From Candidatus Omnitrophota bacterium (lineage in GTDB: Bacteria; Omnitrophota; Gorgyraeia; 2-01-FULL-45-10): a stretch of DNA of 12,732 nt. Every line of letters begins with the position of its first letter. The first letter of the stretch is position 1. A program made the translations under genes and the position numbers. Positions 1-5,262 of the stretch are shown here, piece after piece. The DNA is taken from positions 1 through 12,732 of the forward strand of contig JAKLDX010000020.1 in NCBI GenBank assembly GCA_022703295.1, in the 5' to 3' direction. The notes under the pieces are model-generated. The model was not told the DNA's origin. It saw only the letters and a list, made by a program, of their open reading frames with translations, and did not search any database.

Positions 1-622
1 CGATGCCGCCCATGACGCCGGCTATCGCTATCGCGCGCCCCGAGTCGGCTATCACAAGCATGGAATCGTCCAGGGTACGTTCCGCTTTGTCTATTGTAAT
101 TATTTTTTCTCCTGCCTTCGCTCTTCTCACCCTGACCACGCCGCCAGCGATCTTATCAAGGTCGAAGGCATGCATGGGTTCTCCCGTTTCAAAGAGGCAG
201 AAATTGGTTATGTCGACTATATTATTCACGCTCCTCAGGCCCATAGCCTCAATTTTGTCCTTAAGCCAGGCCGGCGGTTGCTGCACCTTGACATCTCTTA
301 TTACCCTTGCCGTATATCGCGGGCACAGCTTGCCGTCCTCTATTTTTATTTTTACTTCGTCTTTTATTTCCTGGACAAATCCTGCGTCGGCTTCCGGTAT
401 TTTCAATTTCGCGCCGGTGATCGCGGACAACTCTCTCGCGACTCCTATAAAAGACAGCCAGTCAGGCCTGTTGGCGGTGACTTCTATTTCGAGGATACGA
501 TCTGCGCCGGCTGCCCTGACGGATTCTACGGTCAACCCGGCCATGGTGAGTACCTCGGCAACCTTTTCGGGAGGAAGCTTCAGGTCAATGTAATCTTTTA
601 ACCAATTATAGCTGATGCGCAT
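1..622 (-). CDS. pheT: Phenylalanine-tRNA ligase beta subunit, N-terminal part (3' end outside window)
   Basis: PheT pairs with PheS in the alpha2-beta2 enzyme that charges tRNA-Phe in the cytoplasm. Translating from the ATG at 620-622 gives MRISYNWLKDYIDL at the N-terminus, the usual PheT opening. It is followed by a D-R-I-L-E-I-E-V-T-A-N-R-P-D-W segment and by V-D-I-T-N-F...E-T-G-E-P-M-H-A-F-D, the PheT core motifs. About 207 residues are visible and the frame is open at the left edge. The start lies 9 bases after the pheS stop, so the two are probably translationally coupled; no strong Shine-Dalgarno is visible. The roughly 100-residue OB-fold tRNA-binding (EMAP-II-like) insertion, which in most bacterial PheT follows the first 40 residues, is absent: residue 37 runs almost directly into the conserved core. 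Identification is firm; the consequence of the missing domain is inferred. Confidence 0.93.
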   Translation of the reverse strand, partial: MRISYNWLKDYIDLKLPPEKVAEVLTMAGLTVESVRAAGADRILEIEVTANRPDWLSFIGVARELSAITGAKLKIPEADAGFVQEIKDEVKIKIEDGKLCPRYTARVIRDVKVQQPPAWLKDKIEAMGLRSVNNIVDITNFCLFETGEPMHAFDLDKIAGGVVRVRRAKAGEKIITIDKAERTLDDSMLVIADSGRAIAIAGVMGGI

Positions 623-631
623 ATTGTCTTT

Positions 632-1675
632 TTAGAACTGACTTAAAAACCTGACGTCATTTTCAAAGAATAGCCTTATGTCTTCTATGCCGTATTTCAA
701 TATCGCTATCCTCTCGACGCCCATGCCGAAAGCGAATCCCGTGACTTTTTTCGGATTATATCCGACTTTTTCAAAAACTTTAGGGTTGACCATGCCAGCC
801 CCCAGGATCTCGATCCATCCTTTTCCTCCGCACAAACTGCATCTTTCCTTTGAGCTTGCCTCCTGGCCCTTGTCCCTGCACAGAACGCATGATATGTCGA
901 CTTCCGCGCTGGGTTCGGTGAACGGAAAGAAGCTCGGCCGGAATCTCATCCTGGTATCCGGCCCGAACATCTGCTTTGCGAATATCGAGAGCGCTCCCTT
1001 AAGGTCGGAAAATTTTATATTATCGCCGACCGCGAGGCCCTCCACCTGATGGAACATGAACGAATGCGAGGCATCCGTAGCGTCGGGCCTGAAGACCTTG
1101 CCCGGGACGACTATCGCGAAAGGCGGTTTATTTTTTTCCATGAAGCGTGTCTGGACCGGCGATGTGTGGCTTCGGAGAAGGTATTTTTCGCCCGATTTCA
1201 GATAGAAGGTATCGAACGCGTCGCGGGACGGGTGCTCGAGCGGTATGTTCAGCGTTTCGAAATTGTAGTGCTCGGTCTCGATCTCCGGGCCCTCGACAAC
1301 CCTGAAGCCTATCGATACGAACATATCGCAGATCTCGTAGATGGTCTTTGTAATGGGATGGATATGGCCTTGTTTACGGGAAATGCCGGGCAGCGTTATG
1401 TCTATTTTTTCGAGCGTTTCTTCTCCGGCTGCCGTGGAATTCCTGAGCTTTTCGTCAATGGCATCCGTTACCGCGTTTTTTAGCGCGTTAAGTAGCTGCC
1501 CCATCTCCGGTTTTTCTGACGCCGGGACAGAGCCCATATTTTTAAACAGCTCAGTCACTGCGCCTTTACGGCCGAGGTATTTTATCCGAATAGCCTCTAT
1601 CGCGGCTGCCTCATTGGATGAGGCAGCTATTTCGGAAAGGGCGTTTTCCTGGACTTGCCTTATCTGGTCTTTCAT
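632..1675 (-). CDS. pheS: Phenylalanine-tRNA ligase alpha subunit
   Basis: This is the catalytic class II subunit of phenylalanyl-tRNA synthetase, 347 residues, close to the usual length of about 330-350. Residues 1-85 form the N-terminal coiled-coil arm that contacts tRNA. Class II motif 2 lies around 192-212 (K-V-F-R-P-D-A-T-D-A-S-H, then F-H-Q-V-E-G), preceded by L-L-R-S-H-T-S-P-V-Q-T-R at 166-177. Motif 3 lies at 312-325 (G-F-A-F-G-M-G-V-E-R-I). R-P-S-F-F-P-F-T-E-P-S at 246-256 is the substrate-pocket signature. A Cys4 cluster (C263, C266, C279, C282) sits in the strand region that often carries a zinc-ribbon-like insert; its spacer is longer than usual. The ATG at 1675 is preceded by a weak purine-rich GAAAG. 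It lies 43 bases after rplT and 9 bases before pheT. Confidence 0.98.
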   Translation of the reverse strand: MKDQIRQVQENALSEIAASSNEAAAIEAIRIKYLGRKGAVTELFKNMGSVPASEKPEMGQLLNALKNAVTDAIDEKLRNSTAAGEETLEKIDITLPGISRKQGHIHPITKTIYEICDMFVSIGFRVVEGPEIETEHYNFETLNIPLEHPSRDAFDTFYLKSGEKYLLRSHTSPVQTRFMEKNKPPFAIVVPGKVFRPDATDASHSFMFHQVEGLAVGDNIKFSDLKGALSIFAKQMFGPDTRMRFRPSFFPFTEPSAEVDISCVLCRDKGQEASSKERCSLCGGKGWIEILGAGMVNPKVFEKVGYNPKKVTGFAFGMGVERIAILKYGIEDIRLFFENDVRFLSQF

Positions 1676-1718
1676 TTCAGCTTTCAGAAACTACCGGCTT
1701 TTTTAGCTGATAGCTTAA

Positions 1719-2066
1719 TTACGCTTTTGCCATCTCTACTAATTTCGCAAAGGCCTTTTTGTCCGACACGGCCAGCTCGGCTAGGATCTTCCTGTCCAGG
1801 GTTATCTTGGCCTTTTTGAGTCCGTTCATGAACCTGGAGTAAGACATGCCGCATTCCCTGCATGCAGCATTGATCCTGGCTATCCACAACGTGCGAAAAT
1901 CGCGTTTTTTTGCCTTGCGGTCCCTGTAGCTGTACATCATGCCTTTGGCTACGGATTCCTTTGCCCGTTTATAGAAACGGTGCCTGCCGCCCCATTGGCC
2001 TTCCGCGGCACTCAATACTCTTTTTCTGTGTTTTTTTCTTGCAACAGCGTGTTTTACTTTAGGCAT
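1719..2066 (-). CDS. rplT: 50S ribosomal protein L20
   Basis: L20 binds 23S rRNA early in large-subunit assembly and in many bacteria also represses its own operon by binding mRNA. The 115-residue product matches the usual length. It shows the typical very basic extended N-terminus (V-A-R-K-K-H-R-K-R around residues 8-16), [10 protein letters not shown], the [10 protein letters not shown] centre, and the globular C-terminal half with [10 protein letters not shown]. The ATG is preceded at 4 bases by a strong GAGGAGGA Shine-Dalgarno (about 2071-2078). The gap to rpmI is 121 bases, larger than this gene pair usually has, and is filled by a structured inverted-repeat element. That element could influence L20 translation or be an inserted repeat. 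Confidence 0.98.
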   Translation of the reverse strand: MPKVKHAVARKKHRKRVLSAAEGQWGGRHRFYKRAKESVAKGMMYSYRDRKAKKRDFRTLWIARINAACRECGMSYSRFMNGLKKAKITLDRKILAELAVSDKKAFAKLVEMAKA

Positions 2067-2094
2067 TGCATCCTCCTCTTAATAGCCTCTTTTT

Positions 2095-2181
2095 AACTCA
2101 AAACTTATAACTAAAATCTTAAACCTTTGGTGTCCTTCGGACCTAAATTTAGGTCGCGAAGCGACACATAAGTTTTGAGTT
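2095..2181. repeat. 87-bp inverted-repeat element between rpmI and rplT
   Basis: Perfect 14-bp terminal inverted repeats lie at 2095-2108 and 2168-2181 (AACTCAAAACTTAT and its complement). Between them are three further small palindromes: GTCC-TTC-GGAC at 2132-2142, the perfect 14-bp palindrome ACCTAAATTTAGGT at 2141-2154, and GTCGC-GAA-GCGAC at 2153-2165. RNA from either strand could fold into a multi-arm structure. A TTA trinucleotide next to each end could be a short target duplication, which would suggest a REP- or MITE-like element. The alternative is a native L20/L35 control structure. What is seen is the symmetry; the function is inferred. Confidence 0.8.
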
Positions 2182-2187
2182 TATTTA

Positions 2188-2388
2188 TTATGCTCCGTAT
2201 GGCAATAGCTTCACTATGCTCTTCATCTCGCCTTTCGAGACAAAACCGGGCTTGCCGAGAAGCCGTTTACGTTTTGACCTCTTCCCAGTTAATAGATGGC
2301 TTCTGCCGGCCTTGAAATGTTTGGCCTTGCCACTTTTAGTTATCCTCATCCTCTTTTTTACGCTTCTGTTCGTTTTAAGTTTTGGCAT
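2188..2388 (-). CDS. rpmI: 50S ribosomal protein L35
   Basis: A small basic large-subunit protein of 66 residues, the usual length. The N-terminus M-P-K-L-K-T-N-R-S-V-K-K-R and the central H-L-L-T-G-K-R-S-K-R-K-R-L-L segment are diagnostic of L35. The product is nearly all Lys, Arg and small residues, as expected for an rRNA-embedded protein. The ATG has a good AGGAG Shine-Dalgarno a few bases upstream. It lies between infC (91-base gap) and rplT (121-base gap), the conserved infC-rpmI-rplT order. In Enterobacteria and Bacillus this cistron is repressed by L20; no classical L20 operator could be confirmed here by eye. Confidence 0.97.
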   Translation of the reverse strand: MPKLKTNRSVKKRMRITKSGKAKHFKAGRSHLLTGKRSKRKRLLGKPGFVSKGEMKSIVKLLPYGA

Positions 2389-2420
2389 AGTCTTCTCCTG
2401 TTTATATAAAATAAAGTGAC

Positions 2421-2453
2421 GGGTATAGAAAAAATCCCCTACACCCTATACCC
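2421..2453. repeat. 8-bp inverted repeat in the infC-rpmI spacer
   Basis: GGGTATAG at 2421-2428 and its complement CTATACCC at 2446-2453 flank a 17-base loop. The loop and right arm contain iterated C-rich heptamer-like units (CCCCTACACC, CCTATACCC, CCTGCACC) that continue to about 2459. On the transcript strand this reads as iterated GGGTATAGGGTGTAGGGG. It could be a leader hairpin for rpmI or an intergenic low-complexity repeat. No terminator U-tract follows the stem directly. Confidence 0.6.
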
Positions 2454-2479
2454 TGCACCAAAAAAGCGTTATTAATAGG

Positions 2480-2989
2480 TTATTTAGCCCTTATCAGCAT
2501 CCCGATGATCCTGCCTTCCAGCCTGGGCGCTTCTTCGATTTCTCCGATGGACGATACATCGCTCGCCAGCCTGTCGAGGACTTTTCTGCCGAGGTCCATA
2601 TGGGCCATCTCTCTGCCCCTGAACATCATCGTGACCCTGACCTTGTCGCCGCGCTTCAGGAAGTCTTCAAGGTTCCTGAGCTTGAACTGGTAATCGTGTT
2701 CCCCGATCTTCGGGCCCATCCTTACTTCTTTGATATGGACTATCTTCTGCTTCTTCTTCGCTTCTTTTTCCCTCTTCTCCTGTTCGTATTTATATTTAGA
2801 ATAATCTATGATCCTGCAAACAGGGGGTACTGCGGTCGGCGCCACCTCTACCAGATCCAATCCCACGTCCTGGGCCCTTTTCAGGGCATCCTGTACGCTC
2901 ATAACACCTAATTGATCTCCAGCCTCGCCGACAACCCTTACTTCCCTTACCCTTATTCTCGTATTTACCCTAAGCTCTTTCTTTGCGAT
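2480..2989 (-). CDS. infC: Translation initiation factor IF-3, apparent AUC start
   Basis: IF3 binds the 30S subunit, blocks premature 50S joining and checks start-codon and initiator-tRNA pairing. The C-terminal domain is clear (K-I-V-H-I-K-E-V-R-M-G-P-K-I-G-E-H-D-Y, then K-V-R-V-T-M-M-F-R-G-R-E-M). The linker region has P-P-V-C-R-I-I-D-Y-S-K-Y-K-Y. The first ATG in frame (2902) would delete the start of the conserved N-domain. The frame extends upstream through L-R-V-N-T-R-I-R-V-R-E-V-R-V-V-G-E, the expected IF3 N-terminus, to a stop at 2996-2998 with no ATG, GTG or TTG. The best start is ATC at 2987-2989, giving 169 residues, a normal length. It lies 6 bases after the thrS stop and behind a strong Shine-Dalgarno. 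Non-canonical starts (AUU, AUC, AUA) are known for infC and support autoregulation, because IF3 discriminates against them. Confidence 0.93.
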   Translation of the reverse strand: MAKKELRVNTRIRVREVRVVGEAGDQLGVMSVQDALKRAQDVGLDLVEVAPTAVPPVCRIIDYSKYKYEQEKREKEAKKKQKIVHIKEVRMGPKIGEHDYQFKLRNLEDFLKRGDKVRVTMMFRGREMAHMDLGRKVLDRLASDVSSIGEIEEAPRLEGRIIGMLIRAK

Positions 2990-2995
2990 ACCCGA

Positions 2996-3004
2996 TCACC
3001 TTCC
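2996..3004 (-). promoter_or_regulatory. Shine-Dalgarno of infC, within the end of thrS
   Basis: The transcript reads GGAAGGTGA here, with GGTGATC complementary to the 16S 3' end, six bases upstream of the ATC at 2989. It overlaps the last thrS codons and its TGA stop, which favours translational coupling of infC to thrS. Its strength supports ATC as a real start codon despite the weak codon. Confidence 0.75.
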
Positions 3005-4717
3005 TTTCGTTTTTACTTCTATTTCTTTTGTTATTCTTTTGATGAAATCATCCTGGGACATCTTGCCCAGGTCGCCTTCGGCCTTTGACCTGACCGATAA
3101 AGATCTTTCACTCGCCTCTTTTTCGCCTATTACTATCATGTAAGGGATCTTTTCCACCTCTGCGGTCCTTATCTTTTTCTGCAGCCTCTCGTTAGAGGCA
3201 TCCAGGGTCGTCCTTATCCCTTTCTCGCGCAAGGTAGATTCGACTTCTCTTGCATAGCCGAGGGCCTTTTCGGAGACAGGTATTATAGCACATTGTACCG
3301 GCGCAAGCCATAGCGGCATAGCTCCTGCGAAATGTTCTATCAGTGCCCCAGTGAAACGCTCCAGCGACCCCAGTATGACGCGGTGCAGCATTATCGGCCG
3401 CTTTTCCTTGCCGTCCTGATCGATGTATTTCAGGTCGAACCTCTCGGGAAGCGCAAAATCGCATTGTATGGTCGCGCATTGCCACTCGCGCTTCAGGGCA
3501 TCTTTCAATTTTATGTCTATCTTCGGGCCGTAGAAAGCGCCATCCCCGGCGTTAATCGCGTATTTCAGATTTTTTTTATCCAGCGCGTTAACCAGTGCCT
3601 TTTCGGCAGCCTCCCAATCGGCGTCATTGCCTATCGATTTTGCAGGCCTGGTCGAAAGCTCCACTGAAAATTCATCGAAGCCGAAAACTTTCAGCGTATC
3701 GACGACAAAATCTATTACCTTCATTATCTCGTCCTCGACCTGTTCGCGTAAACAGAATATGTGAGAATCGTCCTGGGTGAATCCCCTGACACGCAGGAGG
3801 CCGTGCAGAACTCCGGATTTTTCGTTCCTGTAAACCGTGCCGAGCTCGAAGTACCTCAGGGGGAGGTCGCGATAACTTCTGGTCTTCGATTTATAAACAA
3901 GTATGTGGCCCGGGCAGTTCATCGGCTTTATCGCGTATTCCTGTTTTTCTATTTCGAAGAAGTACATATTCTCTTTGTAATAATCATAATGGCCGGAGGT
4001 CATCCATATGTCGCTCTTCATAATATGCGGGCCGAGGACAAGCTCGTAGCCGCGCTTTATATGCTCTTTTCTTATATAATCCTCGATGATGCTTCGCATC
4101 ATGGCGCCCTTAGGATGGTACAATACAAGCCCGGGCCCGACCTCCTCGTTCAGGCTAAAATATTCGAGTTGCTTGCCGAGTACCCTGTGGTCGCGCTTTT
4201 TCGCTTCCTCTATAAGCGTCAGGTGTTCTTTAAGTTCTTTCTCCGTCTCAAATGCAGTGCCATATATCCTCTGGAGCATCGGATTAGTCTCGATGCCGTG
4301 CCAGTACGCGCCTGCTATGGAAAGGAGCCTGAACGCCTTTATCCTGCCGGTCGATTCGATATGCGGGCCGCGGCATAAGTCCAGGAAATCGCCGTCCTTA
4401 TAGATAGTCACGACCTCATCCGGTATCGCCTTTATGAGGTCTATCTTGTAGCTCTCGCCCATCTTTTCGAATAACTTGAGCGCCTCGGCTTTTTTCATTT
4501 CCTGTTTTTCGAACTTGTGATCGGCCTTTATTATCTGGCGCATCCGCTCTTCAATCTTCGCGAGGTCCTCCGGCGCGAACGGCTCCTTCTTGTCAAAATC
4601 ATAGTAGAACCCGTCCTCGATCGAAGGGCCTATGCCGAGTTTAGTGTCCGGCCATAGCGCTTTTACCGCCTGCGCCATAACGTGCGAAGTCGAATGCCTT
4701 AGTGTTGATAAGTCCAT
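2996..4717 (-). CDS. thrS: Threonine-tRNA ligase lacking the TGS domain
   Basis: Class II synthetase that charges tRNA-Thr in the cytoplasm. The protein has 573 residues against about 640 in E. coli. It opens directly in the editing domain: H8-x3-H12 (R-H-S-T-S-H) and D-L-C115-R-G-P-H119 are the editing/zinc-site motifs. The catalytic core follows, with zinc ligands C268 (M-N-C-P-G-H), H319 (D-D-S-H-I-F) and H445 (M-L-H-R-V-I-L-G-S), and R-N-E with L-L-R-V-R-G-F-T-Q-D-D as motif 2. The anticodon-binding domain fills roughly the last 110 residues. A TAG stop lies two codons upstream of the ATG, so the missing N-terminal TGS domain is genuine and not a start-calling error. The Shine-Dalgarno is weak. 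It heads the protein part of the operon, 217 bases after tRNA-Leu. Confidence 0.98.
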   Translation of the reverse strand: MDLSTLRHSTSHVMAQAVKALWPDTKLGIGPSIEDGFYYDFDKKEPFAPEDLAKIEERMRQIIKADHKFEKQEMKKAEALKLFEKMGESYKIDLIKAIPDEVVTIYKDGDFLDLCRGPHIESTGRIKAFRLLSIAGAYWHGIETNPMLQRIYGTAFETEKELKEHLTLIEEAKKRDHRVLGKQLEYFSLNEEVGPGLVLYHPKGAMMRSIIEDYIRKEHIKRGYELVLGPHIMKSDIWMTSGHYDYYKENMYFFEIEKQEYAIKPMNCPGHILVYKSKTRSYRDLPLRYFELGTVYRNEKSGVLHGLLRVRGFTQDDSHIFCLREQVEDEIMKVIDFVVDTLKVFGFDEFSVELSTRPAKSIGNDADWEAAEKALVNALDKKNLKYAINAGDGAFYGPKIDIKLKDALKREWQCATIQCDFALPERFDLKYIDQDGKEKRPIMLHRVILGSLERFTGALIEHFAGAMPLWLAPVQCAIIPVSEKALGYAREVESTLREKGIRTTLDASNERLQKKIRTAEVEKIPYMIVIGEKEASERSLSVRSKAEGDLGKMSQDDFIKRITKEIEVKTKGR

Positions 4718-4771
4718 AAGCTAATCTTTCTTTTTAAAAGCCCTCTTTACCATATTTTTGGAAAAGGAATA

Positions 4772-4811
4772 TTAAGGAAAAACCTTCCAACTAAAAGGAA
4801 GGGTTCCTTAA
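4772..4811 (-). terminator. Possible intrinsic terminator or attenuator upstream of thrS
   Basis: On the minus strand a CCTTCC / GGAAGG stem with an 8-base loop (positions 4783-4802) is followed by TTTTT. An outer TTCCTTAA / TTAAGGAA pairing (4804-4811 with 4772-4779) brackets it. It lies between tRNA-Leu and thrS, so it may end the tRNA transcript or attenuate the operon. Its outer arm shares four bases with the neighbouring hairpin at 4808-4836, so the two could compete. Confidence 0.45.
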
Positions 4812-4836
4812 AGGGAAACCATTGGTTTCCCTTTAA
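4808..4836. repeat. Perfect 13-bp hairpin in the thrS leader
   Basis: TTAAAGGGAAACC (4808-4820) is followed by a three-base loop and its exact complement (4824-4836). On the transcript strand it directly precedes the terminator-like hairpin at 4772-4811 and overlaps its outer arm by TTAA, an arrangement that resembles an anti-terminator/terminator pair. No T-box consensus was found nearby. Confidence 0.65.
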
Positions 4837-4932
4837 AACGATTTGGCCGCAAGGCCTGCTATCGCTTGACAGCTGGCAGGGCGGAGGGCAAAAAATAATA
4901 CAACATTTTTTGGCCCGAAGCCCAAATCGTTT
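4836..4932. repeat. Long-range 11-bp inverted repeat just 3' of tRNA-Leu
   Basis: CCAAATCGTTT at 4922-4932 and AAACGATTTGG at 4836-4846 are exact complements enclosing 75 bases. The arm nearest the tRNA begins two bases beyond the encoded CCA. In RNA it would form a closed domain between the tRNA and the thrS leader hairpins. It could be a tRNA 3'-trailer processing structure or part of a leader control region. Confidence 0.6.
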
Positions 4933-4934
4933 AG

Positions 4935-5021
4935 TGGTGCCGGGAGGGGGGGTCGAACCCCCGTGGCCTTGCGGCCGAGGGATTTTAAGTCCCTTGCGTC
5001 TGCCAATTCCGCCATCCCGGC
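4935..5021 (-). tRNA. tRNA-Leu (anticodon UAA)
   Basis: The 87-base class II tRNA includes an encoded CCA. The acceptor stem is GCCGGGA / TCCCGGC, the D arm contains GGCAGACGC, and the anticodon stem AGGGA / TCCCT encloses the loop CTTAAAA. That places TAA at positions 34-36, so it reads UUA leucine codons. A long variable arm (CGGCCGCAAGGCC-type) identifies a Leu/Ser-type tRNA, and the T arm is GGGGG-TTCGA-CCCCC. It lies upstream of thrS on the same strand behind a plausible promoter, and may be co-transcribed with the operon. Confidence 0.97.
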
Positions 5022-5041
5022 CCTGGACACCAGAGCCTGAT

Positions 5042-5070
5042 ATTATATACAAATATTGATATATTTTAAA
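5042..5070 (-). promoter_or_regulatory. Sigma70-like promoter for tRNA-Leu / thrS operon
   Basis: On the minus strand a perfect TATAAT (-10) lies at 5042-5047. It is 17 bases downstream of TTTAAA at 5065-5070, a 4/6 match to the -35 consensus. Transcription would begin near 5035, about 14 bases before the mature tRNA. The surrounding DNA is very AT-rich, so a chance match is possible, but spacing and position fit well. Confidence 0.55.
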
Positions 5071-5093
5071 GCTATTACTTATATAAGGCAAGT

Positions 5094-5167
5094 AAAAAAA
5101 CCCGGCCTGCAGGCTCTTATTTAGAGCCGACGCTAGTAAGCTCTAAAGGGCGTTCCTGTAGACCGGG
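5094..5167 (-). terminator. Branched hairpin plus U-tract: terminator of the giant gene
   Basis: An outer stem pairs 5101-5113 with 5155-5167 (13 positions, at most two wobbles or mismatches). Within it, TTTAGAGC at 5120-5127 pairs with 5140-5147, and GGCTC 5112-5116 could alternatively pair with GAGCC 5124-5128. On the minus strand the structure is followed at once by seven T residues (5094-5100), the hallmark of an intrinsic terminator for the gene ending at 5263. Its internal second stem is more elaborate than an ordinary terminator needs. Confidence 0.75.
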
Positions 5168-5239
5168 TAAAAGTAGCTGTAAGTTATAAGTTGTAAGCTA
5201 TAAACGATAAGTCAAATAAGCTGTAAGCTTATGACTTAT
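5168..5239. repeat. Low-complexity GTAAG/TATAAG tract ending in a hairpin
   Basis: This spacer consists of degenerate iterations such as CTGTAAGTTATAAG, TTGTAAGCTATAA and CTGTAAGCTTATGA. The part at 5207-5239 folds as ATAAGTCA / TGACTTAT plus TAAGCT / AGCTTA around GTA, with a two-base bulge. It begins 24 bases after the giant ORF's stop codon and may stabilise its 3' end or be a spacer repeat family. No coding potential is seen in it. Confidence 0.55.
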
Positions 5240-5262
5240 ATCTAAATGAATCTTTTCAACTA

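Noticed and set aside
3..601. Plus-strand ORFs opposite pheT
   Set aside because: The minus frame gives a clear PheT protein; these are antisense shadows without family motifs.
1684..1887. 67-codon minus ORF overlapping rplT
   Set aside because: Out of frame with L20, with no Shine-Dalgarno and no recognisable motif.
2421..2459. G-quadruplex in the infC-rpmI spacer
   Set aside because: Only three runs of three or more G occur close together on the transcript strand; a fourth run is lacking.
4718..4934. T-box riboswitch upstream of thrS
   Set aside because: The conserved T-box AGGGTGG-type sequence was not found, and the hairpins do not follow the T-box layout.
4747..5091. Minus-strand ORF of 114 codons (and a 65-codon one inside it) over the tRNA
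   Set aside because: It reads straight through tRNA-Leu, and the G-G-I-G-R-R type peptide is a well-known spurious translation of tRNA sequence. The rest covers leader hairpins.
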